From the IMG/VR virus record IMGVR_UViG_3300020378_000020, positions 1-30,732 of that record: 30,732 nucleotides of DNA; one strand, 5' to 3'. Source of the stretch: a virus. Positions 23,300 through 29,964 of the stretch are shown here, in pieces (positions within the stretch are counted from its first letter, which is position 1; each line of letters begins with the position of its first letter). The notes under the pieces were generated by a model, which ran no database searches, was not told the DNA's origin, and saw only the letters and a list, made by a program, of their open reading frames with translations. The translations under genes and the position numbers were made by a program.

Positions 23300-24595
23300 A
23301 TGTTTTTATCAGAAAACTTACAAGAAAAGTGGCAACCGATTCTAGAACATTCCGATTTACCAAAAATCGAGGATAACTACAAGCGTGCTGTTACTGCAGT
23401 AATTCTTGAAAACCAAGAGAAAGCTCTACAAGAGCAGAACTTGCAAGAAGCTGCACCTTTAAATGCTACTGGAACAGGTATTTCTAACTGGGATCCTATA
23501 TTAATCTCATTAGTTAGACGTGCTATGCCAAATCTCGTTGCATACGACATTTGTGGAGTTCAACCAATGACTGGCCCTACAGGATTAATCTTTGCTATGA
23601 AAGCAAGATATAATGATTATCCTTCAGGAACAAGATTAGCTAAAACCGAAGCTATGGGTATTGACGAAGTACATTCTGATTACTCAGGCGGAGCTAACCC
23701 AACAGCTGCAGGCCCACTTGCTGCTCAGAACCAAGACCCATTTAACGGGAACTATGCGACTGACACTGGTGAAGGTATGTCAACAGCTAGTGCAGAAGCA
23801 CTAGGTGATGTTGAAGCTTCTAACGGTTTTGCTCAAATGGGTTTCTCAATCGAGAAAGCTACTGTTACTGCTAAGTCAAGAGCATTAAAAGCTGAGTACA
23901 CACTCGAACTTGCACAAGACCTTAAAGCAATCCACGGTCTTGATGCAGAATCAGAATTAGCAAATATTCTAAGTTCTGAAATTCTTGCTGAAATCAACAG
24001 AGAAGTTGTAAGAAACGTTAACATACAAGCAAAAACTGGTGCAGCTGCAACAGCTTCTGCAGGTACATTTAACCTAGATGTTGACGCTAACGGACGTTGG
24101 TCAGTTGAGAAATTTAAAGGGTTGTTATTCCAAATCGAAAGAGAAAGCAACGCAATCGCTAAAGAAACAAGACGAGGAAAAGGTAACTTTATCCTTTGTT
24201 CTTCAGACGTAGCTTCTGCATTGTCAATGGCTGGTGTATTAGATTACGCTCCTGCTCTTTCTACTAACCTAAACGTTGATGACACTGGAAACACATTCGC
24301 AGGTGTTCTTAACGGAAGAGTTAAAGTATACATTGACCCATATGCTGGTGTTGATTACTTAACTGTAGGTTACAGAGGAACTAACCCTTATGATGCAGGT
24401 ATGTTCTATTGCCCTTACGTTCCATTACAAATGGTTCGTGCAGTTGGTGAGAACACTTTCCAACCAAAAATCGGTTTCAAAACTAGATATGGTATGGTAA
24501 GTAACCCATTCGTAGGTGCTACACCTTCAGATGGTCTTGCATCTGCAGGTACTAACCAGTACTACAGAAAATTTGCAGTTTCTAACATTCTGTAA
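23300..24595 (+). CDS. gp23: Major capsid protein gp23
   Basis: This 431-residue protein is recognised by the opening ENLQEKWQPILEHSDLPKI, the ISLVRRAMPNLVAYDICGVQ, PMTGPTGLIFAMKARY core, and TRYGMVSNPFVG near the end. A prohead-protease site of the L-x-E type lies at Leu48-Gln49-Glu50, before AAPLNATGTG, so the mature protein probably starts at residue 51. It is shorter than T4 gp23 (521), as usual for marine relatives. The Shine-Dalgarno is AAAGGAAAAAG. A strong terminator follows 26 bases after the stop. No separate gp24 vertex gene is visible in the window. Confidence 0.96.
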   Translation: MFLSENLQEKWQPILEHSDLPKIEDNYKRAVTAVILENQEKALQEQNLQEAAPLNATGTGISNWDPILISLVRRAMPNLVAYDICGVQPMTGPTGLIFAMKARYNDYPSGTRLAKTEAMGIDEVHSDYSGGANPTAAGPLAAQNQDPFNGNYATDTGEGMSTASAEALGDVEASNGFAQMGFSIEKATVTAKSRALKAEYTLELAQDLKAIHGLDAESELANILSSEILAEINREVVRNVNIQAKTGAAATASAGTFNLDVDANGRWSVEKFKGLLFQIERESNAIAKETRRGKGNFILCSSDVASALSMAGVLDYAPALSTNLNVDDTGNTFAGVLNGRVKVYIDPYAGVDYLTVGYRGTNPYDAGMFYCPYVPLQMVRAVGENTFQPKIGFKTRYGMVSNPFVGATPSDGLASAGTNQYYRKFAVSNIL

Positions 24596-24621
24596 ATCAA
24601 AAAAGTTTTAACTAACTTTAT

Positions 24622-24650
24622 AAAACCCCTCACTTCGAGGGGTTTTTTTT
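24622..24650 (+). terminator. Strong terminator after the capsid gene, probably bidirectional
   Basis: A stem AAAACCCCTC / GAGGGGTTTT with loop ACTTC is followed by an eight-T run. Read on the reverse strand it also has a T-rich tail (TTTTATAAAG), so it may also stop transcription of the reverse-strand phosphatase gene. Confidence 0.92.
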
Positions 24651-24794
24651 GTCTCAGATAAGCGAAACCCCAAGTCCTTCTAGCTCTTCAGCAGGTAACT
24701 TGGGGTCTCTAGTTGACTCTCTTTAACTCACCTATCACTAATAAGTTTTTGTCTCCATTTTTCAGGCAGGGTAGTGAACCCCGAATTTGTCAAC
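24651..24794. other. Non-coding stretch with a 9-bp inverted repeat
   Basis: No supported gene is seen here. It contains a perfect 9-bp inverted repeat, ACCCCAAGT (24667-24675) and ACTTGGGGT (24698-24706), with a 22-base loop. A short reverse-strand open stretch ending at about 24652 lacks a start codon and is not called. The inverted repeat could be the terminator or 3' stability hairpin of the phosphatase mRNA; on that strand the following bases are only moderately T-rich. Confidence 0.5.
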
Positions 24795-25241
24795 TTAAAA
24801 ATCTCCTTCGGCGACTTGAACACAAGTGGTTCCTCTTTGTCTCCACATATCAACAACTTTGTTTCTATCGTCAAAGACAATGTCGATTTTTCCACCGAAC
24901 TCTTCGAATTTATCTGCAAGGTCAGATTTGAATTCTTCATCGGGTCTAAAATCACCATCAGGTCTTAAAAACAAACCTTTATGACCGTCACCAATCCACT
25001 CAGAAATCTGTTTCTCAGTAACGTCTCTTTGTGACTCATTTCTCGCAGAAAAGAACGCAACATCGTCACCCCTTGCAATATGTCTTTTTGCAAGGTCGCA
25101 AACCCATTCAACAGGAGTATCATTTATAGTTTCTTCTTTAAATGACTTCCAGTCTGCAGGTCTTTGAACAACGAAATGTCTTCTATGCTCTACATCAGCG
25201 ATAGTTCCGTCAACGTCAAAAATTATAGTTTGTTTTTCCAT
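24795..25241 (-). CDS. Free-standing PseT-like polynucleotide 3'-phosphatase (HAD family)
   Basis: This 148-residue protein aligns by eye with the C-terminal phosphatase domain of T4 polynucleotide kinase. HAD motif I is IIFDVDGTIAD (Asp9, Asp11) and motif II is VAFFSARNE (Ser65). A Lys lies in the EEFKSDL helix and motif IV is IDIVFDDRNKVV (Asp124-Asp125-Arg). The end, MWRQRGTTCVQVAEGDF, is close to the PseT C-terminus. The 5'-kinase domain is absent. It likely removes 3'-phosphates from RNA or DNA, for example after tRNA cleavage by host defences, or acts on nucleotides. It is the only reverse-strand gene. ATG 25241 is preferred because the promoter overlaps any earlier start. Confidence 0.85.
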   Translation of the reverse strand: MEKQTIIFDVDGTIADVEHRRHFVVQRPADWKSFKEETINDTPVEWVCDLAKRHIARGDDVAFFSARNESQRDVTEKQISEWIGDGHKGLFLRPDGDFRPDEEFKSDLADKFEEFGGKIDIVFDDRNKVVDMWRQRGTTCVQVAEGDF

Positions 25242-25247
25242 GGTTCT

Positions 25248-25277
25248 ATTATACGAAAAAATGCAACCCATTGTCAA
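25248..25277 (-). promoter_or_regulatory. Consensus sigma-70 promoter, predicted leaderless
   Basis: On the reverse strand, TTGACA (25277-25272), an 18-base spacer and TATAAT (25253-25248) form a perfect-hexamer host-type promoter. Six bases (AGAACC) separate it from the ATG, so the predicted +1 is the A of the start codon at 25241. This implies early, host-polymerase expression of the phosphatase. Confidence 0.85.
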
Positions 25278-25301
25278 CTGTTTTTAGCACTTTTTTAGCG
25301 T

Positions 25302-25309
25302 ACTAAATA
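25302..25309 (+). promoter_or_regulatory. Late-promoter variant (ACTAAATA)
   Basis: ACTAAATA lies 44 bases upstream of the ATG at 25354. A TACAAT (25315-25320) further along could act as a weak -10, but no good -35 accompanies it. The leader has a strong CAGGAGAAAA ribosome binding site. Confidence 0.4.
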
Positions 25310-25353
25310 TAAGGTACAATTAAGTACATTACACATACACACAGGAGAAAATT

Positions 25354-25569
25354 ATGAGTAATTCTAAATCAGGGTTCGAAATCAGAGCCGACTTATTATC
25401 CCAAGCAGAGGGTATTTTAACCAGTAATTATCAAAGAGAAGTTGACGCTATCTATGCACACAACGATTCATTCCCTAATGATAAGAAACCATTACCTTTA
25501 AGAGAAATCACTGGTGAAGAGGTTATTAGAGTTGCAAGACAACTAAATGAGTTTGTGACAGAGAAATAA
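25354..25569 (+). CDS. Small conserved-looking hypothetical protein
   Basis: This 71-residue soluble protein starts MSNSKSGFEIRADLLSQAEG and continues with mixed helical sequence (EEVIRVARQLNEFVTEK). Proteins of this size and start (RADLL) occur after the capsid gene in marine T4-like phages, but I know no function for them. It has no membrane segment or metal site. The strong Shine-Dalgarno and position with other small late genes suggest a minor structural or regulatory role, which is inference only. Confidence 0.65.
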   Translation: MSNSKSGFEIRADLLSQAEGILTSNYQREVDAIYAHNDSFPNDKKPLPLREITGEEVIRVARQLNEFVTEK

Positions 25570-25577
25570 CCTAAATA
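25570..25577 (+). promoter_or_regulatory. Late-promoter variant (CCTAAATA)
   Basis: CCTAAATA begins directly after the preceding stop and lies 19 bases ahead of the ATG at 25597. ACGGAGATA supplies the ribosome binding site. The final seven bases, CTAAATA, are those of the other variant elements in this window. Confidence 0.45.
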
Positions 25578-25596
25578 GTAATACACGGAGATAACT

Positions 25597-25809
25597 ATGC
25601 ACAAAAATGTTAAAGTATTGGAAGGGCCATGGGAAAGGGAAAACTTTCCTAATGGAGAAGAAACTACAGATGTAATCAGTAGAAAAACTATTACTTTATT
25701 CAAAGAAGACGGTTATCTATGTGAAAAAACTACAGTAAGAGAGTATCGAGATGGAGACTATTTCGATACCTCTTCTTCACGAAGGATATGTAAAGTAAAT
25801 GACGACTGA
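25597..25809 (+). CDS. Small hypothetical protein
   Basis: This 70-residue protein is predicted to be mostly beta: KNVKVLEGPWERENFPNG, then SRKTITLFKEDGYLCEKTTV. It ends with a polar SSSRRICKVNDD. It contains two Cys but no recognisable metal-binding spacing. It has a ribosome binding site (CGGAG) and a late-promoter variant, and its last 11 bases overlap the next tail gene. That placement supports a late, possibly tail-related role. I do not recognise the family. Confidence 0.6.
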   Translation: MHKNVKVLEGPWERENFPNGEETTDVISRKTITLFKEDGYLCEKTTVREYRDGDYFDTSSSRRICKVNDD

Positions 25810-26338
25810 GATTAATAAATCAATACTGAATAAAAACAATTTTCGTCTGTTAATAGACAAAGTTCCAACAGTAGAATACTATGTTCAGACAGTAAATATT
25901 CCAGGCTTATCATTCCAAGAAACTGTTTTACCAGTAGGTGCAGGAGTCGATGCATATTTTCATGGTGATAAAGTTGAATATGAAACACTGAATGTATCAT
26001 TTTTAGTAGACGAAGATTTATCAAATTATCAAGAAATGTATGATTGGATGATGGGAATTGTTCCAGTCAAGGATAGCGATGATTTTGCTTCGTTAACTGG
26101 AAGTCAGAAGAATACACTAAGTGTATCAGGAATGGACGGAGATAACCTAAAAACTACCTCTCAGATTACACTTGTAACCAATACCAACAAGAACATACCA
26201 AACAGATTTTTCAAGTTTTATGATGCATTTCCTATAAGTTTAGGTGCATTAGAATTACAATCAGGTGCAGAAACAGCTCCTGTTACTTGTGATGTTCAGT
26301 TCAGATTCAACTATTACGAGATAGGAACCAAGTCCTAA
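25799..26338 (+). CDS. gp3-like tail completion / tube-like protein
   Basis: This 179-residue protein (T4 gp3: 176) has a tube-type opening, NFRLLIDKVPTVEYYVQTVN. IPGLSFQETVLPVG follows, with later NRFFKFYDAFPISLGALELQ and a beta-rich end (VTCDVQFRFNYYEIGTKS). Length, position between gp23 and uvsY, and tube-like features fit gp3, which terminates the tail tube in T4-like phages. A gp19-like baseplate/tube paralog is the alternative. It overlaps the previous gene by 11 bases. Only fold-level similarity is visible by eye, so the gp number is provisional. Confidence 0.6.
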   Translation: MTTEINKSILNKNNFRLLIDKVPTVEYYVQTVNIPGLSFQETVLPVGAGVDAYFHGDKVEYETLNVSFLVDEDLSNYQEMYDWMMGIVPVKDSDDFASLTGSQKNTLSVSGMDGDNLKTTSQITLVTNTNKNIPNRFFKFYDAFPISLGALELQSGAETAPVTCDVQFRFNYYEIGTKS

Positions 26339-26345
26339 AACCCCT

Positions 26346-26353
26346 TATAAATA
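26346..26353 (+). promoter_or_regulatory. T4-type late promoter (TATAAATA) upstream of uvsY
   Basis: A perfect octamer lies 28 bases before the uvsY ATG and 14 bases before a sigma-70-type extended -10. uvsY could therefore be transcribed in both the host-polymerase and the gp55 phase. Confidence 0.7.
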
Positions 26354-26364
26354 CTACTATATTG

Positions 26365-26373
26365 TGGTATAAT
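26365..26373 (+). promoter_or_regulatory. Extended -10 promoter for uvsY
   Basis: TGGTATAAT (26365-26373) matches the extended -10 (TG-N-TATAAT) and repeats the string found at 8604-8612. A TTATAA near the -35 position is poor, as is usual for extended -10 promoters. The predicted +1 is within 0-2 bases of the ATG at 26382. Confidence 0.55.
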
Positions 26374-26381
26374 GGTATATT

Positions 26382-26825
26382 ATGAACTTAGATGAAATTA
26401 AATTGATGTGGGAATCCGATTGTGAAATCGATGATATTGAATTAGATAAATCTTCCTTAGAAGTTCCCAAACTACACGCAAAATATCTAGACTTACTTTC
26501 TAGTAAGTTACTAGTCCAAAAACAATACCAAATGAAATACGATACATTACTTAGAGATAAGTGGTTATGGTATAATGGTAAATTAGATGATGAGACCATA
26601 AAAGAATATGGGTGGAAACCTGATGCATTAGACGGTGTAAGAGTTATGAAAAATGAAATGCACCACTTCTTCAATGCAGATAAAGACCTTCAGGATATGA
26701 GTGCAAAAGTAGAATACCTGAAAGTAACTATAGATTTTTTAAGAGAGTGTTTACAAAACATTACATGGAGACACCAAACGATTAAGAATACAATCGATTG
26801 GAGAAAATTCATGGCAGGTAACTAA
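26382..26825 (+). CDS. uvsY: Recombination mediator UvsY
   Basis: This 147-residue protein (T4 UvsY: 137) is helical and basic with the UvsY pattern. The parts are an acidic start with IELDKSSLEVPKLHAKYLDL, the centre RDKWLWYNGKLDDE, KNEMHHFFNADKDLQD, and the C-terminal FLRECLQNITWRHQTIKN. DWRKFMAGN, close to the T4 ending, closes the protein. UvsY loads the UvsX recombinase onto gp32-covered single-stranded DNA during recombination-dependent replication. It is followed, after one base, by a hydroxylase gene and then uvsW, its usual partner. Confidence 0.9.
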   Translation: MNLDEIKLMWESDCEIDDIELDKSSLEVPKLHAKYLDLLSSKLLVQKQYQMKYDTLLRDKWLWYNGKLDDETIKEYGWKPDALDGVRVMKNEMHHFFNADKDLQDMSAKVEYLKVTIDFLRECLQNITWRHQTIKNTIDWRKFMAGN

Positions 26826-26826
26826 A

Positions 26827-27498
26827 ATGATATTGAAAAATTATGTGTGGCAAGCACCTGAGTTTTTTACAAGACAAGAAATCCAAGAACTAATCACTGC
26901 ATCTGATGTCTTACCATGGCACGCTGGTCAAGTAGGGACACCTGCAGATGAAGATTCAGAACAAGAGGGTGGAACGGAAGACCACAACATTCGTAGTTCT
27001 CAGATAAAATGGTTTCTAATGGAACAGAATCATATGCCTAAACATATAGAAAACAAACTATATCAGGCAATAGACATTGCAAATGAACAATGCGAATGGA
27101 ATCATGCGTGGGATTATATGGAGAATCCTCAGTATACTGTTTACAATGAACAGAAACAAAGACAAGGAGACTTCTATACTTGGCATACAGATTCAGGCCC
27201 ATTTTTATATTCTAACGGTTGTCATAGAAAATTAAGTATGACCGTACAGTTATCAGACCAAGACGATTACGAGGGTGGTCACTTTCAGTGGTTAGAACCT
27301 CACCAACAGTTTGATAAAATGTTTACAAATGTTTCTAATATAGACATGACCGATGCAGTTAAGACATTATCTTTTTCTGCAAAAAGTATTGGAAGTGTTG
27401 TGGTATTCCCTTCATTTCTATATCATCAAGTAACACCAGTACTAAGAGGAACTAGAAAATCATTAGTATGTTGGTTTAGTGGAAAACCTTATGTCTGA
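26827..27498 (+). CDS. PKHD-type 2OG-Fe(II) hydroxylase
   Basis: This 223-residue protein carries an intact iron/2-oxoglutarate site. It has FYTWHTDSGPF with His120 and Asp122, YEGGHFQWLEP, and VVVFPSFLYHQVTPV with His200. GTRKSLVCWFSGKPYV follows, with Arg210 expected to bind 2-oxoglutarate. This is the PiuC-like PKHD pattern common in marine T4-like phages. Its substrate is unknown. The third oxygenase of the window, it lies within a recombination/replication operon rather than beside the fibres. It starts one base after uvsY and overlaps uvsW by 8 bases. Confidence 0.88.
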   Translation: MILKNYVWQAPEFFTRQEIQELITASDVLPWHAGQVGTPADEDSEQEGGTEDHNIRSSQIKWFLMEQNHMPKHIENKLYQAIDIANEQCEWNHAWDYMENPQYTVYNEQKQRQGDFYTWHTDSGPFLYSNGCHRKLSMTVQLSDQDDYEGGHFQWLEPHQQFDKMFTNVSNIDMTDAVKTLSFSAKSIGSVVVFPSFLYHQVTPVLRGTRKSLVCWFSGKPYV

Positions 27499-28903
27499 TG
27501 TTGTTAGAGTCTCGAAAATAAATGAAGTGTTCCTTAAAGTCGATTGTGACGATGGACTTGCAAAGGAACTCTTCGAATTCTTTTCTTTTAAAGTACCAAA
27601 CGCAAAGTTTATGCCTTCCTATAAAAATAGAATGTGGGACGGTAAGGTATACCTATTCTCTATTAAAACACATAAAATCTATATCGGATTACTTCCATAT
27701 GTTGACGAGTTCTGCAGGGAAAGGGGATATGAATTTGAAGGTGTTGAAGAAGTACTTGGAACAAAACAAAGAGACAAGTGTAGTCAGTCATGGTTGGCAG
27801 ATTTAAAACTTCCATTCGAACCTAGAGATTATCAGATAGATGCATTCAATACTGCAATACAGTATGGAAGACAACTATTACTTTCACCTACTGCAAGTGG
27901 TAAATCATTAATCATATATCTACTCGCAAGATACTACAACAAGAAAACTGTTATTATAGTTCCTACTACTTCACTAGTAGAACAAATGACAAAGGATTTT
28001 AAAGATTATGGATATGATAAAGAGATTTGTAAAATTTATTCGGGTCAGCCTGTATTTGATTCGGACATCACCATCACTACATGGCAGTCATTTAGTAAGG
28101 CGCCTAAAAATGTCATGGAATCTTTCGAAGTTGTCTTCGGAGACGAAGCACACCTCTTCAAAGCAAACGTCCTCAAAGGAATCCTTGAAAAAATGAAAAA
28201 CACTGCGATTCGTTTTGGTACTACTGGTACACTTGACGGAACCGAAGTTCATAGATTACAACTGGAAGGATTATTTGGGCCAGTCAAAAAAGTTACAACG
28301 ACTGTAGACTTAATGGAAGAGGGAACGATTGCAAACCTAGACATAGACATTCTTATTCTAAAACATAAGAAAGTTAAACTACCTACCTATCAAGAAGAAA
28401 TGGATTACTTGGTATCGAATGATAGTAGGAATGAATTTATATGTAATCTAGTTTATAGTTTAAAAGGAAACACACTTGTACTATTCCAGTATGTTAAAAA
28501 ACATGGTGAAGTATTACATGGTAAAATGTTTAAAAGACTAGGGGACAAACTACACTACGTTTTCGGTGGTACAGACGTTACTGATAGAGAAGACGTAAGA
28601 ACTATAGTAGAAGGAAGTGACGAAAATGTTATACTTGCATCGTACGGAACTTTTTCTACTGGTGTAAACATAAAAAAGATTGACAATATAATTTTCGCAA
28701 GTCCTTCTAAATCTAGAATAAGAAATCTACAGTCTATTGGTAGAGGACTCAGGAAGGGAAAAGATAAAAATAGAATGCGATTGTTCGATATTGCTGACGA
28801 CATAGGGGGTACGAATTATACTCTCAATCACTGTAAAGACCGTATAAATATATACAACGAAGAAGGATTTAACTATGAAATCAAGCAGTTCGAACTAAAA
28901 TGA
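27491..28903 (+). CDS. uvsW: UvsW RNA/DNA helicase
   Basis: This 470-residue SF2 helicase unwinds R-loops and branched DNA and helps switch T4 replication from origin-dependent to recombination-dependent. The N-terminal domain (ELFEFFSFKVPNAKF, MWDGKVYLF) matches UvsW. Helicase motifs are Q-type PRDYQIDAF, I SPTASGKS (132-139), Ia VPTTSLVEQM, II GDEAH (Asp218-His221), III GTTGTL, V ASYGTFSTGVNIK and VI LQSIGRGLRKG. An in-frame GTG at 27479 would add four residues. ATG 27491 is chosen because MSDVVRVSKINEV aligns with the T4 start. It overlaps the upstream oxygenase and the next gene (ATGA). Confidence 0.95.
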   Translation: MSDVVRVSKINEVFLKVDCDDGLAKELFEFFSFKVPNAKFMPSYKNRMWDGKVYLFSIKTHKIYIGLLPYVDEFCRERGYEFEGVEEVLGTKQRDKCSQSWLADLKLPFEPRDYQIDAFNTAIQYGRQLLLSPTASGKSLIIYLLARYYNKKTVIIVPTTSLVEQMTKDFKDYGYDKEICKIYSGQPVFDSDITITTWQSFSKAPKNVMESFEVVFGDEAHLFKANVLKGILEKMKNTAIRFGTTGTLDGTEVHRLQLEGLFGPVKKVTTTVDLMEEGTIANLDIDILILKHKKVKLPTYQEEMDYLVSNDSRNEFICNLVYSLKGNTLVLFQYVKKHGEVLHGKMFKRLGDKLHYVFGGTDVTDREDVRTIVEGSDENVILASYGTFSTGVNIKKIDNIIFASPSKSRIRNLQSIGRGLRKGKDKNRMRLFDIADDIGGTNYTLNHCKDRINIYNEEGFNYEIKQFELK

Positions 28904-29349
28904 AATATCAAGTAATCAAACTTAAAACTGGACAAGAGTTATGTGGAATGGTGTCTTATAAAGAGAACACTATAGAAGTCACTTTACCTATGATTTGTCA
29001 GTTGACTAAAATATCTGCAACAAATACTCTTGCAACGTTTATACCTTACAACCCACTTGGGAATGATTCTATCCTTACAATAGGAAGAGAAAGTGTTATG
29101 CATACTAGTAATATGAATGACCAATTTATTCCCTTTTATGATGAGGCTTCTGCGAAGTGGTTAAGTATGGTTGAAGACGGAACTATTCCATTGACCAACC
29201 AATTACCTTCTGCAAAAGAATTCCTTAAAGAAAGAGTGGACGAAATGTTAAACACTTTGTCTGATGAGGAACTCGCACAATTAGAAGAGGACACACTTCA
29301 AGAAGACTACTTTCATGTAGCACCTGATGAGAAAAAAATAATTCATTAG
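28900..29349 (+). CDS. Sm/Hfq-like fold candidate, unknown function
   Basis: In this 149-residue protein the first 60 residues look like an Sm-type barrel: YQVIKLKTGQELCGMVSYKE, then TIEVTLPMICQLTKI, followed by a long strand reaching ILTIGRESVM. The rest is helical and acidic (AKEFLKERVDEMLNTL, SDEELAQLEEDTLQ). Sm-like proteins bind RNA or act as assembly rings. Here the sequence only shows the K(L/T)G-x-E turn and alternating hydrophobic pattern, so the fold is tentative. It starts in the last codons of uvsW (ATGA overlap), giving tight coupling to an R-loop helicase. Confidence 0.6.
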   Translation: MKYQVIKLKTGQELCGMVSYKENTIEVTLPMICQLTKISATNTLATFIPYNPLGNDSILTIGRESVMHTSNMNDQFIPFYDEASAKWLSMVEDGTIPLTNQLPSAKEFLKERVDEMLNTLSDEELAQLEEDTLQEDYFHVAPDEKKIIH

Positions 29350-29361
29350 ACTTTCAAACTT

Positions 29362-29369
29362 ACTAAATA
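29362..29369 (+). promoter_or_regulatory. Late-promoter variant (ACTAAATA)
   Basis: The same octamer as at 2696, 7078, 16576 and 25302 lies 64 bases ahead of the small membrane-protein operon, upstream of a sigma-70-like candidate. Confidence 0.35.
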
Positions 29370-29384
29370 AATGCGAAATGTTCA

Positions 29385-29411
29385 TTGACTGAATGAATAT
29401 TATATTATAAC
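29385..29411 (+). promoter_or_regulatory. Candidate sigma-70 promoter for the small membrane operon
   Basis: TTGACT (29385-29390) and TATAAC (29406-29411) are separated by 15 bases, slightly short of optimum; TTATAA overlaps the same site. It could drive the four small genes starting at 29434, whose ribosome binding site is TTTTAGGAAAA. Confidence 0.4.
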
Positions 29412-29433
29412 TTTAACTTATTTTAGGAAAACC

Positions 29434-29613
29434 ATGACCACAGCAATTATAGATATTGCGAAGAACATGGTGCGAAAAGCTAGAGAAGTTACAGAACTTG
29501 TATCAAATAAAACTATGTGCAAGATTTGTGACACTATCGAATTTCTAGTACTAATGCTTCTTCCATTCGCTTTACCTTTTTTGATTATGTACTTTTCCCT
29601 AGCGGGGTACTAA
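29434..29613 (+). CDS. Small membrane protein (59 aa)
   Basis: This short ORF has a clear AGGA site 8 bases upstream. The amphipathic, positively charged N-terminal part (IIDIAKNMVRKAREVTELV) is followed by a CKIC pair and one strongly hydrophobic helix, IEFLVLMLLPFALPFLIMYF, near residues 36-55. It could be a membrane-active early protein (holin-like, antiholin or superinfection exclusion), but no family is recognised. It is the first of four coupled membrane genes; the next reading frame opens one base after its stop. Confidence 0.6.
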   Translation: MTTAIIDIAKNMVRKAREVTELVSNKTMCKICDTIEFLVLMLLPFALPFLIMYFSLAGY

Positions 29614-29614
29614 A

Positions 29615-29704
29615 TTGAAAAACCAAAACAAACTTCGAGACCACTTGGAGATAGCCACATTAATGACTATCTTCATGGTCTCCATTATCTCGATAACAGG
29701 ATGA
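29615..29704 (+). CDS. Very small membrane peptide (29 aa, TTG start)
   Basis: A TTG one base after the preceding stop opens a 29-residue frame: MKNQNKLRDHLEIATLMT, then IFMVSIISITG. The second half is hydrophobic and could insert in the membrane. Evidence that it is real: AGCGGGG lies about 8-14 bases upstream, and its TGA stop overlaps the next ATG (ATGA), as the third and fourth genes do. An internal ATG at 29663 is an alternative start. The small size makes chance possible. Confidence 0.4.
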   Translation: MKNQNKLRDHLEIATLMTIFMVSIISITG

Positions 29705-29964
29705 AAACGGACGCTTGGAAAAGACCGTTGCCTTCTGCAGTGGACGATTGTGCAAACGTCACTTGTGGGTACGAACAACAATTAGAATTTGTATTCAAAC
29801 CAAGTGATGCGACACCCGAACAGGTGGAAGACTGGTACGAAACCGAACTAAAATGGTGGGGTGACCGTCAACTTAGTATTGTCGCAATCGCAACTGTTGT
29901 CCAAATATCTGCACTCGGATTTATGGCACTAATTATGACTCTCAACCAGTGGTTATTCTCATGA
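29701..29964 (+). CDS. Small single-pass membrane protein (87 aa)
   Basis: Residues 1-56 are soluble and acidic, with a VDDCANVTCGYEQQLEFVF segment holding two Cys and a TPEQVEDWYETELKWWGD helix. Residues about 58-80 form a membrane helix (LSIVAIATVVQISALGFMAL). Topology is probably N-out or N-in single pass; no signal peptide is seen. Both ends overlap neighbouring small genes by ATGA, so the four are produced together. I do not recognise the family. Confidence 0.6.
   Translation: MKTDAWKRPLPSAVDDCANVTCGYEQQLEFVFKPSDATPEQVEDWYETELKWWGDRQLSIVAIATVVQISALGFMALIMTLNQWLFS

Noticed and set aside
24652-24720. Reverse-strand reading frame translating as RDPKLPAEELEGLGV
   Set aside because: It looks protein-like but has no start codon and is closed upstream by a stop about 20 codons away; at most a gene remnant.
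25242-25277. Earlier start codons (TTG 25277, ATG 25271) for the phosphatase
   Set aside because: They lie inside the consensus promoter, and the family N-terminus fits ATG 25241.
27479-27490. GTG start for uvsW
   Set aside because: It adds four residues not matching the family; ATG 27491 aligns with the known start.
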